A stretch of 34,236 nt of DNA from Lentisphaerota bacterium. Lineage in GTDB: Bacteria; Verrucomicrobiota; Kiritimatiellia; JAAZAB01. The notes beneath the pieces are model-generated. The model did no database searches and had not been told where the DNA came from. It saw only the letters and a list, made by a program, of their open reading frames with translations. The translations under genes and the position numbers were made by a program. Each line of letters starts with the position of its first letter. Position 1 is the stretch's first letter. Positions 1 to 8,717 of this stretch are shown piece after piece. Where the stretch lies: NCBI GenBank assembly GCA_016188985.1, contig JACPGM010000095.1, forward strand, positions 1-34,236, in the 5' to 3' direction.

Positions 1-28
1 TTAGTGGTTATTGCCTTCGAGAATAATC

Positions 29-1324
29 ATGAAAATTCTGATTGTGGGTGGCGGCGGGCGCGAACATGCGCTCTGCTGGAAGATAGTGCAGGATAAACGG
101 CGGCCTGAGCTTTATTGCGCGCCGGGCAATGCCGGCACGGCCGAACTGGGCGTTAATCTCAATATCGCGGCAGAAGATTTGGACGCCCTCGCCGCCTGGG
201 CCCGCCGCGAAAAGCCGGAACTGACCGTCATCGGGCCCGAGGCGCCCTTGTGCGCAGGGTTAACCGATCGCCTGCAAACGGAAGGTTTGCGCGTCTTCGG
301 ACCCAGCCGGGCTGCCGCCCAACTGGAAGGCAGCAAAGTCTTCGCCAAATCGGTCTTGCTTGCCGCCGGCGTACCGACCGCCCAAGCGCAAACTTTCACC
401 GACGCGGAACAGGCCTTGGCCTACGTGCGCGCAGCGGCGTCCCCCTTAGTAATCAAGGCCGATGGTTTGGCCGCCGGCAAGGGCGTGCTCATTTGCTCTA
501 CTCAACGCGAAGCCGAAGAAGCCGTCAGGGAAGTCATGGTGCGCCAGGCGTTCGGGACGGCCGGCCGCCAGATTCTGGTGGAGGAATTTCTGGAAGGCGA
601 AGAGGTTTCCATGCTGGCCTTCGTGGACGGCCGCCGGGCGGTGCTGCTGCCCTCGGCGCAGGACCATAAACGGGCCTTAGATGACGATCAGGGCCCGAAC
701 ACGGGCGGGATGGGCGCTTATTCTCCCGCGCCGATGGAAACCGGAAAATTCCGCCAAATGATTCTGGAAAAGATTTTCAATCCGACCCTGGCGGAACTTA
801 ATCGGCGCGGTATTACTTATCAGGGCGTGCTTTATGCGGGCCTGATGGTAACCGCCTCCGGGCCCAAGGTGTTGGAATTCAACTGCCGTTTCGGCGACCC
901 GGAAACGCAGGCGGTACTGCCGCGGCTCGCTGGAGACTTGCTTCCCATCCTGGAAGCCTGTATAAACAAAAACCTGTTGCCGGAGCAGGTGGCGTGCCGG
1001 CCGGCGGCGTGCGTGTGCGTGGTCATGGCTGCCGGCGGGTATCCCGGACAATATCGTAAGGGCGATGTCATCAGCGGCCTGAAGGAAGCCACGGCCCTGG
1101 ATGGAACCATCGTGTTCCAGGCCGGCACCAAATTAGATGGCGAGCGCGTGGTAACCTCCGGCGGTCGCGTGCTGGGCGTCACAGCCTTGGGCCCGACGCT
1201 GGCGCAATCAGCGGAAAAAGCTTATCGGGCCGTGGAACGGATTGCTTTCGCCAACGCCCATTTCCGCCGCGATATTGCCGCTAAAGGAATGAAACGAAAG
1301 CCGCAAATGAAATCGGCTGGTTAA
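29..1324 (+). CDS. purD: phosphoribosylamine-glycine ligase (GAR synthetase)
   Basis: Catalyses ATP-dependent joining of 5-phosphoribosylamine and glycine to give GAR, the second step of de novo purine synthesis, in the cytosol. The 431-residue product matches the usual family length of about 430. Visible are the N-terminal GGGGREHAL motif, the ATP-grasp motif GPNTGGMGAYSPAP near residue 230, and the metal/ATP-binding FNCRFGDPETQ near residue 290. An in-frame TTG lies at position 11, but the family normally starts MK(I/V)L(I/V)(V/I)G, so the ATG at 29 is preferred; a weak GAGAA lies upstream. purE follows 84 bp downstream across a palindromic repeat, so a purine operon is likely. Confidence 0.97.
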   Translation: MKILIVGGGGREHALCWKIVQDKRRPELYCAPGNAGTAELGVNLNIAAEDLDALAAWARREKPELTVIGPEAPLCAGLTDRLQTEGLRVFGPSRAAAQLEGSKVFAKSVLLAAGVPTAQAQTFTDAEQALAYVRAAASPLVIKADGLAAGKGVLICSTQREAEEAVREVMVRQAFGTAGRQILVEEFLEGEEVSMLAFVDGRRAVLLPSAQDHKRALDDDQGPNTGGMGAYSPAPMETGKFRQMILEKIFNPTLAELNRRGITYQGVLYAGLMVTASGPKVLEFNCRFGDPETQAVLPRLAGDLLPILEACINKNLLPEQVACRPAACVCVVMAAGGYPGQYRKGDVISGLKEATALDGTIVFQAGTKLDGERVVTSGGRVLGVTALGPTLAQSAEKAYRAVERIAFANAHFRRDIAAKGMKRKPQMKSAG

Positions 1325-1329
1325 TTCAG

Positions 1330-1390
1330 GTAGCCGCGGCGGTGACGTCGTGGCCGCTGGAAGAATCCACACCCTCACGGGTGCGGCTAC
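1330..1390. repeat. 61-bp palindromic repeat, copy 1 (intergenic)
   Basis: Sits between purD and purE. Its ends are the perfect inverted pair GTAGCCGC / GCGGCTAC. It aligns without gaps over 61 bp, at about 84% identity by eye (51 of 61), with the copy at 19169-19229 inside a coding gene. Half copies occur at 8659-8692 and at 11126-11149 and 11178-11216. It looks like a REP/RPE-type dispersed element. Confidence 0.85.
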
Positions 1391-1408
1391 AAACCATAAT
1401 TGGAATTT

Positions 1409-1936
1409 ATGAAGCTGCGTAAGCCTAGGCCCGAAGTTGGCGTTGTCATGGGCAGTGATTCGGACTGGCCGCTGATGGAGGCCACGGTCAAGACCCTGGC
1501 GCGCTTTGGCGTGCCATCCGAAAGCCGGGTGATTTCCGCCCATCGCACGCCGCACCTGGCCCGCGCCTATGCCGCGAGCGCCGCGCGGCGCGGTTTGCGA
1601 GTCATTATCGCCGCGGCCGGCGGCGCGGCGCACCTGGCCGGAGTCTTGGCGGCGCATACCGTCTTGCCGGTCATCGGCGTCCCCATCGAGGGCGGCCGTC
1701 TTAAGGGACTGGATGCCCTGCTGGCGACGGTGCAGATGCCTGCGGGTGTTCCCGTAGCCACAGTGGCTTTAGGACCAGCCGGCGCGGTCAATGCCGCCAT
1801 TCTGGCCATCCAGATCCTGGCGCAGCGGCGCTCGGCGCTGACGGTTAAATTGCAACAGTATAAACGGGAATTAGAAGCCAAAGTTCGGAAAGGCAACGCC
1901 CAGGTTCAATTACAGATGAGGAAAATTCATGGTTAA
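1409..1936 (+). CDS. purE: N5-carboxyaminoimidazole ribonucleotide mutase
   Basis: Converts N5-CAIR to CAIR in purine synthesis, normally after PurK, which is not in this window. The 175-residue protein has the class I motif GSDSDW (residues 15-20) and SAHRTP with the active-site histidine at about residue 45, followed by the glycine-rich [11 protein letters not shown]. The last roughly 20 residues ([19 protein letters not shown]...) are charged and extend slightly beyond a typical PurE. The ATG at 1409 is preferred to the TTG at 1400. The 3' end overlaps the next gene by 8 bp, which implies co-transcription and translational coupling. Confidence 0.95.
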   Translation: MKLRKPRPEVGVVMGSDSDWPLMEATVKTLARFGVPSESRVISAHRTPHLARAYAASAARRGLRVIIAAAGGAAHLAGVLAAHTVLPVIGVPIEGGRLKGLDALLATVQMPAGVPVATVALGPAGAVNAAILAIQILAQRRSALTVKLQQYKRELEAKVRKGNAQVQLQMRKIHG

Positions 1937-3242
1937 ATCTATTTTGGGCATAACGCTTCTCATGGTCTCCTTGCTGGAACTGCCGGCAGGACCCGACCAG
2001 GAAACCGGTTCGCTGGACAAAGCCACGGCGCCGACGGGTTCGGTAAGCGCGATGATGAGCCGCATTGCCGAAATCGGCGCCATCCTGAAAGAAGGGCGCG
2101 TGGTCTATGACCCGGAACTTCTGACCAGGTCTGTACCGGTGGCTGTGGTTCTTGCCTTGGACCTGCAAGGCGCCATTCTTACGAAGGACCAGGCCGAGCG
2201 GCGGATGGATGAAGAAAAAGGAATGTTTTATGGGATTGGCTGCAAGTTGCGCCTCAAAGATAAGTGGCCGCAAATCGTGGAGATCAGCAGTAACAGCCCC
2301 GCGGCCACAGCCAAGTTAGCCATCAGTAATTTGATTGTCAAAATCGGGAACAAAAGCACGGAAGGCCTGACCGTGACTGAAATTGCCCGGTTGCTTCAGG
2401 GTGGCAAAGGCGAGGAACTGGAGCTTACCATCCGCGCCGACGAAAAAGCCACGGAAACCCCGCCGGACCAGGCAAGCGCAGGGCAAGAGCGCGTTGTTAA
2501 GCTGGTGCGTTCCCTGATGCAGATGCCGGTCACGGGCACGACCGAAACCTGGCCCCAGGGCATTGGCTACCTGAAGGTCAACGGTCTTTACACCAATTCC
2601 GGCGCCGTTATTGCACAGCAATTCGACGAGTGGCGCCATACCAATTGCTTCGGCATTATTCTGGATATCCGCGGCGCCAACGGCATAGACTTGGAATCCG
2701 TTGCCGAAATCGGCAGCCTGTTCGCGCGTACGGGCGAAACGCTCTTCGTCCTGCGCAACGGCCTTAATGCCGTCGTGGCGGCTTACCAGGCCAAGGCGCT
2801 CAATCCGCTGGATAAGCCGATCATGGTGTTAATTGACCATGACACATCCGGCGCGGCTGAGGCCCTCGCCGGGCTGCTCAGCGTCTTCAAGGGCGCCATG
2901 CTGGTCGGCACGCCTACCCGCGGCGACGACCGCCTGCGCGACATAATCCCGCTGGCCGACGGCCGCGTGCTTTATATCGCCACCCGCCGGATTGAGTTGA
3001 GCAAAGGCCCGGACTTCTACCGCCAGGGCGTTAGCCCGCATGTGCGCGTGACGGCCACGAATGAGCCGGCCGGCGCTATGAGCAGCACCACCGCCGACGA
3101 AGAACCAGATATCTTTGCCGGTATCTCCGAGCAGGAACTCCAAGACCGGGCCCTCATTAAACGCATCGGCGATGACGCGGTGCTGCGGCGCGCCGCCGAC
3201 ATTCTGCTGAGTCTCAAGGCACTGGACTTCAAAGTGCGTTGA
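1929..3242 (+). CDS. secreted PDZ/S41-type (CtpA-like) protein, probably catalytically dead
   Basis: The 437-residue protein begins with a signal-peptide-like segment (residues 1-20). A PDZ-like region follows at about 95-170 and an S41 peptidase-like core at about 205-375. In active C-terminal-processing peptidases the nucleophilic Ser lies in a (T/S)ASASE-type motif and the Lys in GxPTxGKG. Here the matching segments read DHDTSGAAE (303-311), placing Gly308 at the Ser position, and GTPTRGDD (327-334), placing Asp333 at the Lys position. The fold is therefore recognisable but the dyad appears lost. A good GAGGA ribosome site precedes the ATG, and the gene overlaps purE. A structural or peptide-binding role is inferred; the substrate is unknown. 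Confidence 0.8.
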   Translation: MVKSILGITLLMVSLLELPAGPDQETGSLDKATAPTGSVSAMMSRIAEIGAILKEGRVVYDPELLTRSVPVAVVLALDLQGAILTKDQAERRMDEEKGMFYGIGCKLRLKDKWPQIVEISSNSPAATAKLAISNLIVKIGNKSTEGLTVTEIARLLQGGKGEELELTIRADEKATETPPDQASAGQERVVKLVRSLMQMPVTGTTETWPQGIGYLKVNGLYTNSGAVIAQQFDEWRHTNCFGIILDIRGANGIDLESVAEIGSLFARTGETLFVLRNGLNAVVAAYQAKALNPLDKPIMVLIDHDTSGAAEALAGLLSVFKGAMLVGTPTRGDDRLRDIIPLADGRVLYIATRRIELSKGPDFYRQGVSPHVRVTATNEPAGAMSSTTADEEPDIFAGISEQELQDRALIKRIGDDAVLRRAADILLSLKALDFKVR

Positions 3243-3255
3243 TATCAATATCAAG

Positions 3256-3882
3256 TTGAATGCGGCCCGTATAATCTCCTGGCGTCGTCTCGACCACCGT
3301 GCCGAGCGGATAATTGACGAAGTCGTGGCCGCCTTGCGCCGAGGCGAGTTGGTTATTGTGCCCACCGATACCGTCTATGGCGTGGCGGCCGATCCCAATG
3401 TGCCTGGCGCCATTGAACGCCTTTGCCGAGCCAAACATCGTCCGGACAATAAACCGATTCCGCTACTGGCGGCCGACTGCCGCCAGGTGGAGGCTTGCCA
3501 GGTCGAGCTGGGTCCCATCGGGCGGGCCTTGGCGGCGCGTTATTGGCCGGGCGCGCTGACCATGGTGCTGAAAACCGGCAATACTTGGGAAGGCTTTCGT
3601 GTGCCCGATCATCCGGCCACGCAGGCTGTTCTCAGGGCTTTTGGTGGCGTATTGCGCGTGACCAGCGCCAATCTGAGCGCTGAGGCGCCGGCGCTGACGG
3701 CTGAGGCCGCCGTCAAGGCGCTGGGAACGGCCGTCAGCCTGGTGTTGGATGCGGGAAGAGCGCCGGGCGGTGTGCCGAGCACCGTGATCAAAATCGAGCA
3801 AGGCCAATATCAGGTCCTGCGGGAAGGCGCGATTAAAAGCGCGGAGATTGCCGCAGCGGCAGGTAGCTATGAGCAAGCCTAA
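3256..3882 (+). CDS. threonylcarbamoyl-AMP synthase (Sua5/YrdC/YwlC family)
   Basis: Makes threonylcarbamoyl-AMP from threonine, bicarbonate and ATP for the t6A37 modification of ANN-decoding tRNAs. The 208-residue single-domain protein carries PTDTVYGVAAD, the KxRPxxKP-type motif (KHRPDNKPI, about residues 60-68), WPGALTMVL, and the TSANLS motif (about 136-141). It corresponds to the short TsaC/YrdC form without the C-terminal Sua5 domain. No in-frame ATG exists near the N-terminus, so the TTG at 3256, 13 bp after the previous stop, is the likely start. The order sua5, LMW phosphatase, rpiB, glyA resembles the ywlC-ywlE-ywlF-glyA cluster of Bacillus. Confidence 0.93.
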   Translation: MNAARIISWRRLDHRAERIIDEVVAALRRGELVIVPTDTVYGVAADPNVPGAIERLCRAKHRPDNKPIPLLAADCRQVEACQVELGPIGRALAARYWPGALTMVLKTGNTWEGFRVPDHPATQAVLRAFGGVLRVTSANLSAEAPALTAEAAVKALGTAVSLVLDAGRAPGGVPSTVIKIEQGQYQVLREGAIKSAEIAAAAGSYEQA

Positions 3883-4363
3883 ACTTCAGATTCTATTCGT
3901 CTGCACGGGCAACTTGTGCCGGAGCCCAGTGGCGGAATATCTCCTGCGGCACGCCTTGGGTCCGCGGACCCCCTGGCAGGTCAGTTCCGCCGGATTATTT
4001 GCCGGCCAAGGGACGCCCGCCAGCCCGCCGGCCATCGAAGTTCTTCAGGAGCGCGGTATCAACCTGCGGCCGCACCGCAGCCGCCAAGTAACCAAAGAAA
4101 TGGTTGACGCGGCCGCCCTGATTGTGGTAATGACCAGCGAACATCTGGCGGAACTTAAGCGCCGGTTTCCGGAAGCTCAAGACCGGATTTACCTGCTCAA
4201 ATCATTTTGTTCCGGCGGCGGCGATGACCGCGATGTTCGCGACCCGCTCGGTGGAACGGCGATTGTGTACCGGGCCATCTGCGACGACATCGAGGCAGCC
4301 CTGCCCGGCTTGATCTTATACCTGAAATCCTATTCCGACGAACGCGACGCGCCGAAGGATTAA
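3869..4363 (+). CDS. low-molecular-weight protein phosphatase
   Basis: Cytosolic phosphatase of the LMW-PTP/arsenate reductase fold, 164 residues. The P-loop VCTGNLCRSP (CX5R) lies at residues 11-20 and the general-acid loop DVRDPLGG in the last third. In Bacillus YwlE, a Thr at the position after CTGN directs specificity to phospho-arginine, whereas bulky aliphatic residues are typical of phosphotyrosine enzymes. Here it is Leu, so tyrosine phosphatase activity is the better guess. The ATG at 3869 has an AGG about 6 nt upstream and overlaps the previous gene by 14 bp; the TTG at 3848 is less likely. A link to polysaccharide export is possible but not shown. Confidence 0.92.
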   Translation: MSKPKLQILFVCTGNLCRSPVAEYLLRHALGPRTPWQVSSAGLFAGQGTPASPPAIEVLQERGINLRPHRSRQVTKEMVDAAALIVVMTSEHLAELKRRFPEAQDRIYLLKSFCSGGGDDRDVRDPLGGTAIVYRAICDDIEAALPGLILYLKSYSDERDAPKD

Positions 4364-4385
4364 CAAGCGGACAACCCGCCTGCAT

Positions 4386-4453
4386 CGGCCTGCCCGCAAT
4401 GCTACGCATAGCGTTGCAGGCGCGGCTGGGCTGAAGGCACTGCGGGCAGGCCG
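4386..4453. repeat. 68-bp palindromic repeat of a second family
   Basis: Lies between the phosphatase and rpiB-glyA genes. Perfect 13-bp arms (CGGCCTGCCCGCA at 4386-4398 and its complement at 4441-4453) enclose an internal TGCTACGC...GTTGCAGGCG motif. The 15-mer CACTGCGGGCAGGCC recurs at 11272-11286, and an inverted version of the internal motif occurs at about 11213-11234, which shows a dispersed family. There is no T-run, so it is unlikely to be a simple terminator. Confidence 0.8.
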
Positions 4454-4474
4454 GCGTAAAGCAAAAAGGGATAT

Positions 4475-6157
4475 ATGAAAATAGCCATTGGCGCCGATCA
4501 CGGCGGTTTTACCCTGAAAGAAGGCCTCAAAAAATTCCTGGCCGAGCAATCAATCCCGGTCGAGGACGTCGGCTGTTTCAACAAAGACCCCGTGGATTAT
4601 CCGGATATTGCCGCCCAGGTGGCGGCTAAACTTTCGCAAGGCCTGGTTGACCAGGGTATTGTGATTTGTACTACGGGCATCGGGATGAGCATCATGGCCA
4701 ACAAATTTCCGCGCGTGCGCGCGGCGTTGTGCCTGAATCCCCGCATGGCCAAGATGGCCCGCGCCCACAACAACGCCAATATGCTGGCCTTGGGCGGCGA
4801 GCTGCTGAACCTGAACGAAGCCCAGGCAATTCTGGCGGCCTGGTTGCGCGAGGATTTTGATGCCAGCGAACGCCACCAGCGGCGGGTGCGCAAAATCCAG
4901 CAACATGCCCGCGACACCGTGGACCCCGTTGATCTCTATGAAACCGACCCCGAAATCTACGCCGTGCTGCGTAATGAGGCCGCGCGCGAGAGCGAAAACC
5001 TGGAGCTGATTGCCTCCGAAAATTATGTCAGCCGGTCGGTCCAGGAAGCCGCCGGTTCCCTGCTGACCAACAAATACGCCGAAGGCTATCCGGGCAAACG
5101 CTGGTATGACGGCTGCCAATTCGTGGACGAGGCCGAGCGCCTGGCCATTGACCGCGCCAAACAACTCTTCGGCGCCGAGCACGTCAACGTTCAGCCCCAT
5201 TGCGGCAGTTCGGCCAACCTGGCGGTCTATCTGACCGTACTCAAGCCCGGCGACCGTATGCTGGCCATGGATCCCACCGCCGGCGGGCATCTGACGCATG
5301 GCCTGAAAGCCAATGTCTCCGGCCAGCTTTTTGATGTCCGCCACTATGGCGTTGACCGCGACACGGAGCAATTGGATTACGAAGCGATTGCCCGGTTGGC
5401 CCGGGAGCATAAACCCAAATTGATCGTGGTGGGCGCCAGCGCTTATCCGCGGCTCATTGACTTCAAACGCTTCCGCAAAATTGCCGATGGCGTTTCAGCC
5501 TACTTGATGGCCGATATTGCCCATATCGCCGGCTTGGTCGCCACCGGCCATCATCCCAATCCCGTGCCCTATGCCGAGTTTGTTACCGGCACGACGCATA
5601 AGACGCTGCGCGGCCCGCGCGGCGGCTTCATTCTCTGTCAAGCGCGCTTTGCCCAGGATATTGACCGCACAATCTTTCCGGGTCTGCAGGGCGGGCCCTT
5701 GATGCACATTATTGCGGCCAAGGCGGTCTGTTTTCAGGAAGCGCTGCAGCCCGCCTTTAAAAAATATCAGGAACAGGTAGTGAGCAATGCCCAGGCCCTG
5801 GCCGAGGCCCTGAAGGCCGAAAGCCTACGCATTGTCTCCGGCGGCACTGACACCCACTTGATGCTGGTGGATCTTACGTCGCTGAACGTTACCGGCCGGG
5901 ATGCCGCCCATGCCCTTGACCAGGCCGGCATCACCGTCAATAAAAACATGATTCCCTTTGACACCAAAAGCCCCTTCATCACCTCGGGCATCCGTGTCGG
6001 CACGCCGGCTGTAACCACCCGTGGCATGCGCGCGGCGGAAATGAAGCTGATTGCCGGTTTGCTCGCCAAAGGCCTGCGCAATCTCAATCAGGCCACTACC
6101 CTCGCTGCCATCAAACAACAGGTTAAAGCCCTTACCAGCAAGTTTCCCCTGCCGTGA
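4475..6157 (+). CDS. fused ribose-5-phosphate isomerase B / serine hydroxymethyltransferase
   Basis: One 560-residue open frame joins two complete enzymes. Residues 1 to about 148 are RpiB (GADHGG at 6-11, the catalytic-loop [13 protein letters not shown] at 65-77, [11 protein letters not shown] at 98-108), which interconverts ribose-5-P and ribulose-5-P. Residues from about 150 to 560 are GlyA ([27 protein letters not shown]347 in DIAHIAGL, and the PLP lysine K376 in [14 protein letters not shown]), which interconverts serine and glycine with tetrahydrofolate. No stop or start separates them; the linker is about [28 protein letters not shown] precedes the ATG. The domains are neighbours but separate genes in Bacillus (ywlF, glyA), so fusion of an ancestral gene pair is inferred. 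The RpiB loop has Thr where GTGIGMS usually has the first Gly. Confidence 0.95.
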   Translation: MKIAIGADHGGFTLKEGLKKFLAEQSIPVEDVGCFNKDPVDYPDIAAQVAAKLSQGLVDQGIVICTTGIGMSIMANKFPRVRAALCLNPRMAKMARAHNNANMLALGGELLNLNEAQAILAAWLREDFDASERHQRRVRKIQQHARDTVDPVDLYETDPEIYAVLRNEAARESENLELIASENYVSRSVQEAAGSLLTNKYAEGYPGKRWYDGCQFVDEAERLAIDRAKQLFGAEHVNVQPHCGSSANLAVYLTVLKPGDRMLAMDPTAGGHLTHGLKANVSGQLFDVRHYGVDRDTEQLDYEAIARLAREHKPKLIVVGASAYPRLIDFKRFRKIADGVSAYLMADIAHIAGLVATGHHPNPVPYAEFVTGTTHKTLRGPRGGFILCQARFAQDIDRTIFPGLQGGPLMHIIAAKAVCFQEALQPAFKKYQEQVVSNAQALAEALKAESLRIVSGGTDTHLMLVDLTSLNVTGRDAAHALDQAGITVNKNMIPFDTKSPFITSGIRVGTPAVTTRGMRAAEMKLIAGLLAKGLRNLNQATTLAAIKQQVKALTSKFPLP

Positions 6158-6231
6158 AGCGAACTATTCCGCGAGCACCGCGCCGCTGCTGGGTAACAAC
6201 ATTTAGGAACGAGGGTACGGAGTGCTGAGCT

Positions 6232-7191
6232 ATGGATGCAGTTGTCCACGCGGAAGCATTGACCAGGATTTTCCGCGATTTCTGGCGGCGGCCCAAGGTC
6301 TGCGCGGTCAATGCCATTAGTTTCGCGGTCCCGCCGGGAGAAGTCTTTGGCCTGCTCGGCCCGAACGGCTCCGGCAAAACCACCACGCTGCGCATGATTC
6401 TCGGCTTGCTGAATCCCACCCGCGGCGCGCTAACCGTCTTCGGGCGCTCGCCCCGCGATGTGGCCGCCAAGGCGCGCCTTGGGTATCTGCCGGAAGAATC
6501 CTGCCTTTATCCCTATCTCACGGCCCGCGAAACCCTGAATTTTTACGGCCGGCTCTTTGATTTAAGCTGGCCCAAGCGCCAAGCTCATATTGACCAGCTC
6601 CTCGCCATGAGCGCTCTGCAACACGCACAACACCGGCCGGTGGGCGAATTTTCCAGGGGCATGGCCCGCCGCCTCGGCCTGGCCCAGGCGCTCATTAATG
6701 ATCCCGACCTGATTGTCCTTGATGAGCCAACCGCCGGACTCGATCCTGTCGGCTGCCGTCAAGTTAAGGATTTGATTCTGACCCTGGCCCGGCGCGGAAA
6801 AACCGTGATCCTCTCTTCGCACCTGCTGGCCGACGTCGAACATGTCTGCGACCGGGTGGCGATTATGGATAACGGCGCCATCCTGGTCCAGGGCCGCATC
6901 CGCGATTTGCTGGAACAATCTGACCGCTGGCGCCTGACCTTGCCCGCCCTCGCCCCCGACCGGCTTGCCAGCGTCCTGCAGGCGCTGCGCCGCGAGACCG
7001 GCGCCACCCCGGAGATTGACCATCCGTCTTTGACCCTGGAACAGTTTTTCATTGAAACCATCGGCCAGACCGGACAAGAGAAAACGGCGGCCTACTCCGC
7101 CGAAGCAAAGCTTCTGGCTGCGAAGGCCGGGCCCACCGGCGGCGGGCCGGAGCAAGGCGTGGCCGATTTTTTGAGGGAAACCCGTCGTTAA
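6232..7191 (+). CDS. ABC transporter ATP-binding protein
   Basis: 319-residue ATPase of the ABC-2 exporter type. Walker A is GPNGSGKTT (43-51), the signature is FSRGM (140-144, degenerate relative to LSGGQ), Walker B is LIVLDEPTAGLDP (160-172) and the switch histidine is in SSH (195-197). Residues from about 225 on form the accessory C-terminal region. The final 33 residues have an unusual Ala/Gly-rich character: AYSAEAKLLAAKAGP (287-301) is encoded by a dispersed repeat also found at 21776-21817. The ribosome site GGAG lies 9 nt before the ATG. The permease gene follows within 75 bp; the substrate is unknown. Confidence 0.93.
   Translation: MDAVVHAEALTRIFRDFWRRPKVCAVNAISFAVPPGEVFGLLGPNGSGKTTTLRMILGLLNPTRGALTVFGRSPRDVAAKARLGYLPEESCLYPYLTARETLNFYGRLFDLSWPKRQAHIDQLLAMSALQHAQHRPVGEFSRGMARRLGLAQALINDPDLIVLDEPTAGLDPVGCRQVKDLILTLARRGKTVILSSHLLADVEHVCDRVAIMDNGAILVQGRIRDLLEQSDRWRLTLPALAPDRLASVLQALRRETGATPEIDHPSLTLEQFFIETIGQTGQEKTAAYSAEAKLLAAKAGPTGGGPEQGVADFLRETRR
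7091..7131 (+). repeat. dispersed repeat inside the ABC ATPase coding sequence
   Basis: This 41-bp stretch matches 21776-21817 in an intergenic region with one single-base gap and about four substitutions (shared segments CCTACTCCGCCG, AGCAAAGC and CTGGCTGCGAAGGC). It encodes the tail of the ATPase in frame, so a mobile palindromic element appears to have been absorbed into the protein. Confidence 0.75.
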
Positions 7192-7241
7192 TTCGATGAT
7201 TGGTGATTCGGAAAACGAATTATCGAATCAACGAATCAACG
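7192..7241. repeat. short low-complexity repeat (CGAATCAA-type)
   Basis: The gap between the ATPase stop and the permease start holds overlapping copies and inverse copies of GATTCG/CGAATC-like words (GGTGATTCGG, ATCGAATCAACGAATCAACG). There is no gene here. It resembles the short-unit filler at 17656-17770 in style but not in sequence. Confidence 0.5.
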
Positions 7242-7265
7242 CCCTTTAACCGGTTTTTTGCTGTC

Positions 7266-8558
7266 ATGCTATCCAAAATTCTGGCCATTGCCGGATTAAC
7301 CATTCGTACGGCGATTCGCTCGCGGGTGTTTGCCCTCCTGCTCGCGCTGGTGGTGATCTCATGCGCGGGATTGCCGCTCATCATCAAAAGCGATGGCACG
7401 GTAGCTGGCCAGGCGCAACTGTTCATTCATTACGCGTTTGGTCTGGCCGTGGCGCTGCTATCGCTCGCTGCGGCCTGGTCGGCCGCCGGCGCCGTTTCCT
7501 TAGAAGTCTCCGGCCGCCAGATGCACGTGCTCCGAACCAAGCCCGTTCATGCTTTTGAGGTCTGGTTGGGCAAATGGCTGGGACTTCTGACCATCAACCT
7601 GGTTATGCTGGCCCTGGCCGGGGGATTGATTTACGCGCTGCTGCGCTGGACTACGCACAGCGCCGTGCTGCCGGCCAATGACCAACAGCGCCTGCGCGAG
7701 GAAATCCTGAGGGCCCATCGCGTGGTTGCGCCCGATCAACCGCGCATAGCGCGCGACAAACCGCTGGCCCAGGTGGAGCGCGGCCTGCTGGCCGTGCCGC
7801 CGGAGGGCACGCAATCCTGGACTTTCCGCCTGCCGGAAGGCAGTCGCCCCGCGCTCTTTCTACAGTTTCGCTTTGCCACCTCGCGGATCGAGCGCCAGAT
7901 GCCGGTGGCGGGAGAGTGGCTGATTACGGCCGATGAAACCAGCGGCCCCTACAGCGTCTCCGGCAGCTACACGCCGCACGTTAATCACACACTTAAGCTT
8001 CCGCCGGGAAAGCCGGGCCAAAAGTTGACGGTTACTTATAAAAACGTGGAAACAACGGCGCCGGCCACCGTCGTGTTCGCGGCTGACCCCGGCTCCGGCC
8101 TAAGCTTGTTAATCCACGAAACCAGTTTTGAAAGCAATTTTTTGCGCGCGCTCTTGCTGGTTCTGGCGCGGCTGGCGTTTTTCAGCGCGCTGGGGTTGAC
8201 CGCGGGAATGCTCTTTTCATTTCCGGTGGCGGTTTTCACAGCCTTAGGCTTCCTGTTGATGACCGCTTTGCGCGGCGGGGTCGGCGCCAAAGCCCTGGCA
8301 ATTGAGGAAGAATCGGCACATTCCTTGCTGACAGAGGCGTTGAATACGGTTCTCAACGGCATCTGGCAGTTGGCCAATTTGATTGCTCCGCCGCTGGCGC
8401 GGTTTGATCCTTTAAATTTCCTGCCGACCGGCGGATTTATTCCCTGGACCCTGGTGGGCCAGGCTTGGGCTGTTCTGGTTCTGGCCTACGGCGGCGCGCT
8501 GGCGCTCCTCGGCATCTGGAGATTCAGCCGCCGCGAAATGTACTTGGCCGCCGGCTGA
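7266..8558 (+). CDS. ABC-2 type transporter permease
   Basis: 430-residue integral membrane protein encoded directly after its ATPase. Hydrophobic segments are seen at about residues 14-40, 53-75, 100-125, then 285-345 and 395-420. They frame a large polar domain (about 130-280) rich in Pro and Thr that should lie outside the cytoplasm. The EVSGRQMHVLRTKPVHAFEVWLGK stretch resembles the coupling region of ABC-2 permeases. The ATG at 7266 (MLSKILAIAGL...) is preferred over an upstream GTG at 7200 that would translate repeat sequence. Substrate unknown. Confidence 0.85.
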   Translation: MLSKILAIAGLTIRTAIRSRVFALLLALVVISCAGLPLIIKSDGTVAGQAQLFIHYAFGLAVALLSLAAAWSAAGAVSLEVSGRQMHVLRTKPVHAFEVWLGKWLGLLTINLVMLALAGGLIYALLRWTTHSAVLPANDQQRLREEILRAHRVVAPDQPRIARDKPLAQVERGLLAVPPEGTQSWTFRLPEGSRPALFLQFRFATSRIERQMPVAGEWLITADETSGPYSVSGSYTPHVNHTLKLPPGKPGQKLTVTYKNVETTAPATVVFAADPGSGLSLLIHETSFESNFLRALLLVLARLAFFSALGLTAGMLFSFPVAVFTALGFLLMTALRGGVGAKALAIEEESAHSLLTEALNTVLNGIWQLANLIAPPLARFDPLNFLPTGGFIPWTLVGQAWAVLVLAYGGALALLGIWRFSRREMYLAAG

Positions 8559-8621
8559 TTGTAGAGATGAAACTACTTACCACTGATTACACGGATAGCA
8601 CGGATAAGAAGAGTGATTGTC

Positions 8622-8641
8622 ATTCCCGCGGAAGCGGGAAT
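8622..8641. repeat. small inverted repeat (ATTCCCGC / GCGGGAAT)
   Basis: Perfect 8-bp arms with the loop GGAA, in the 295-bp gap 8559-8853. The word TCATTCCCGC...GCGGGAATCC is a common dispersed motif in many bacterial genomes. It lies next to another low-complexity word (CTGATTACACGGATAGCACG, 8583-8602). No T-run follows. Confidence 0.6.
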
Positions 8642-8658
8642 CCATAAAATTTGAAACT

Positions 8659-8692
8659 GCCGGAGGGTCCACGCCCTCACGGGCGCGGCTAC
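8659..8692. repeat. half copy of the 61-bp palindromic repeat
   Basis: Matches the right half of the element at 19169-19229 (shared TCCACGCCCTCACGGGCG followed by CGGCTAC) except around the GGAGGG segment. The left half is absent. Confidence 0.75.
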
Positions 8693-8717
8693 CCCGGATT
8701 AACAATTTCTAAACTAA

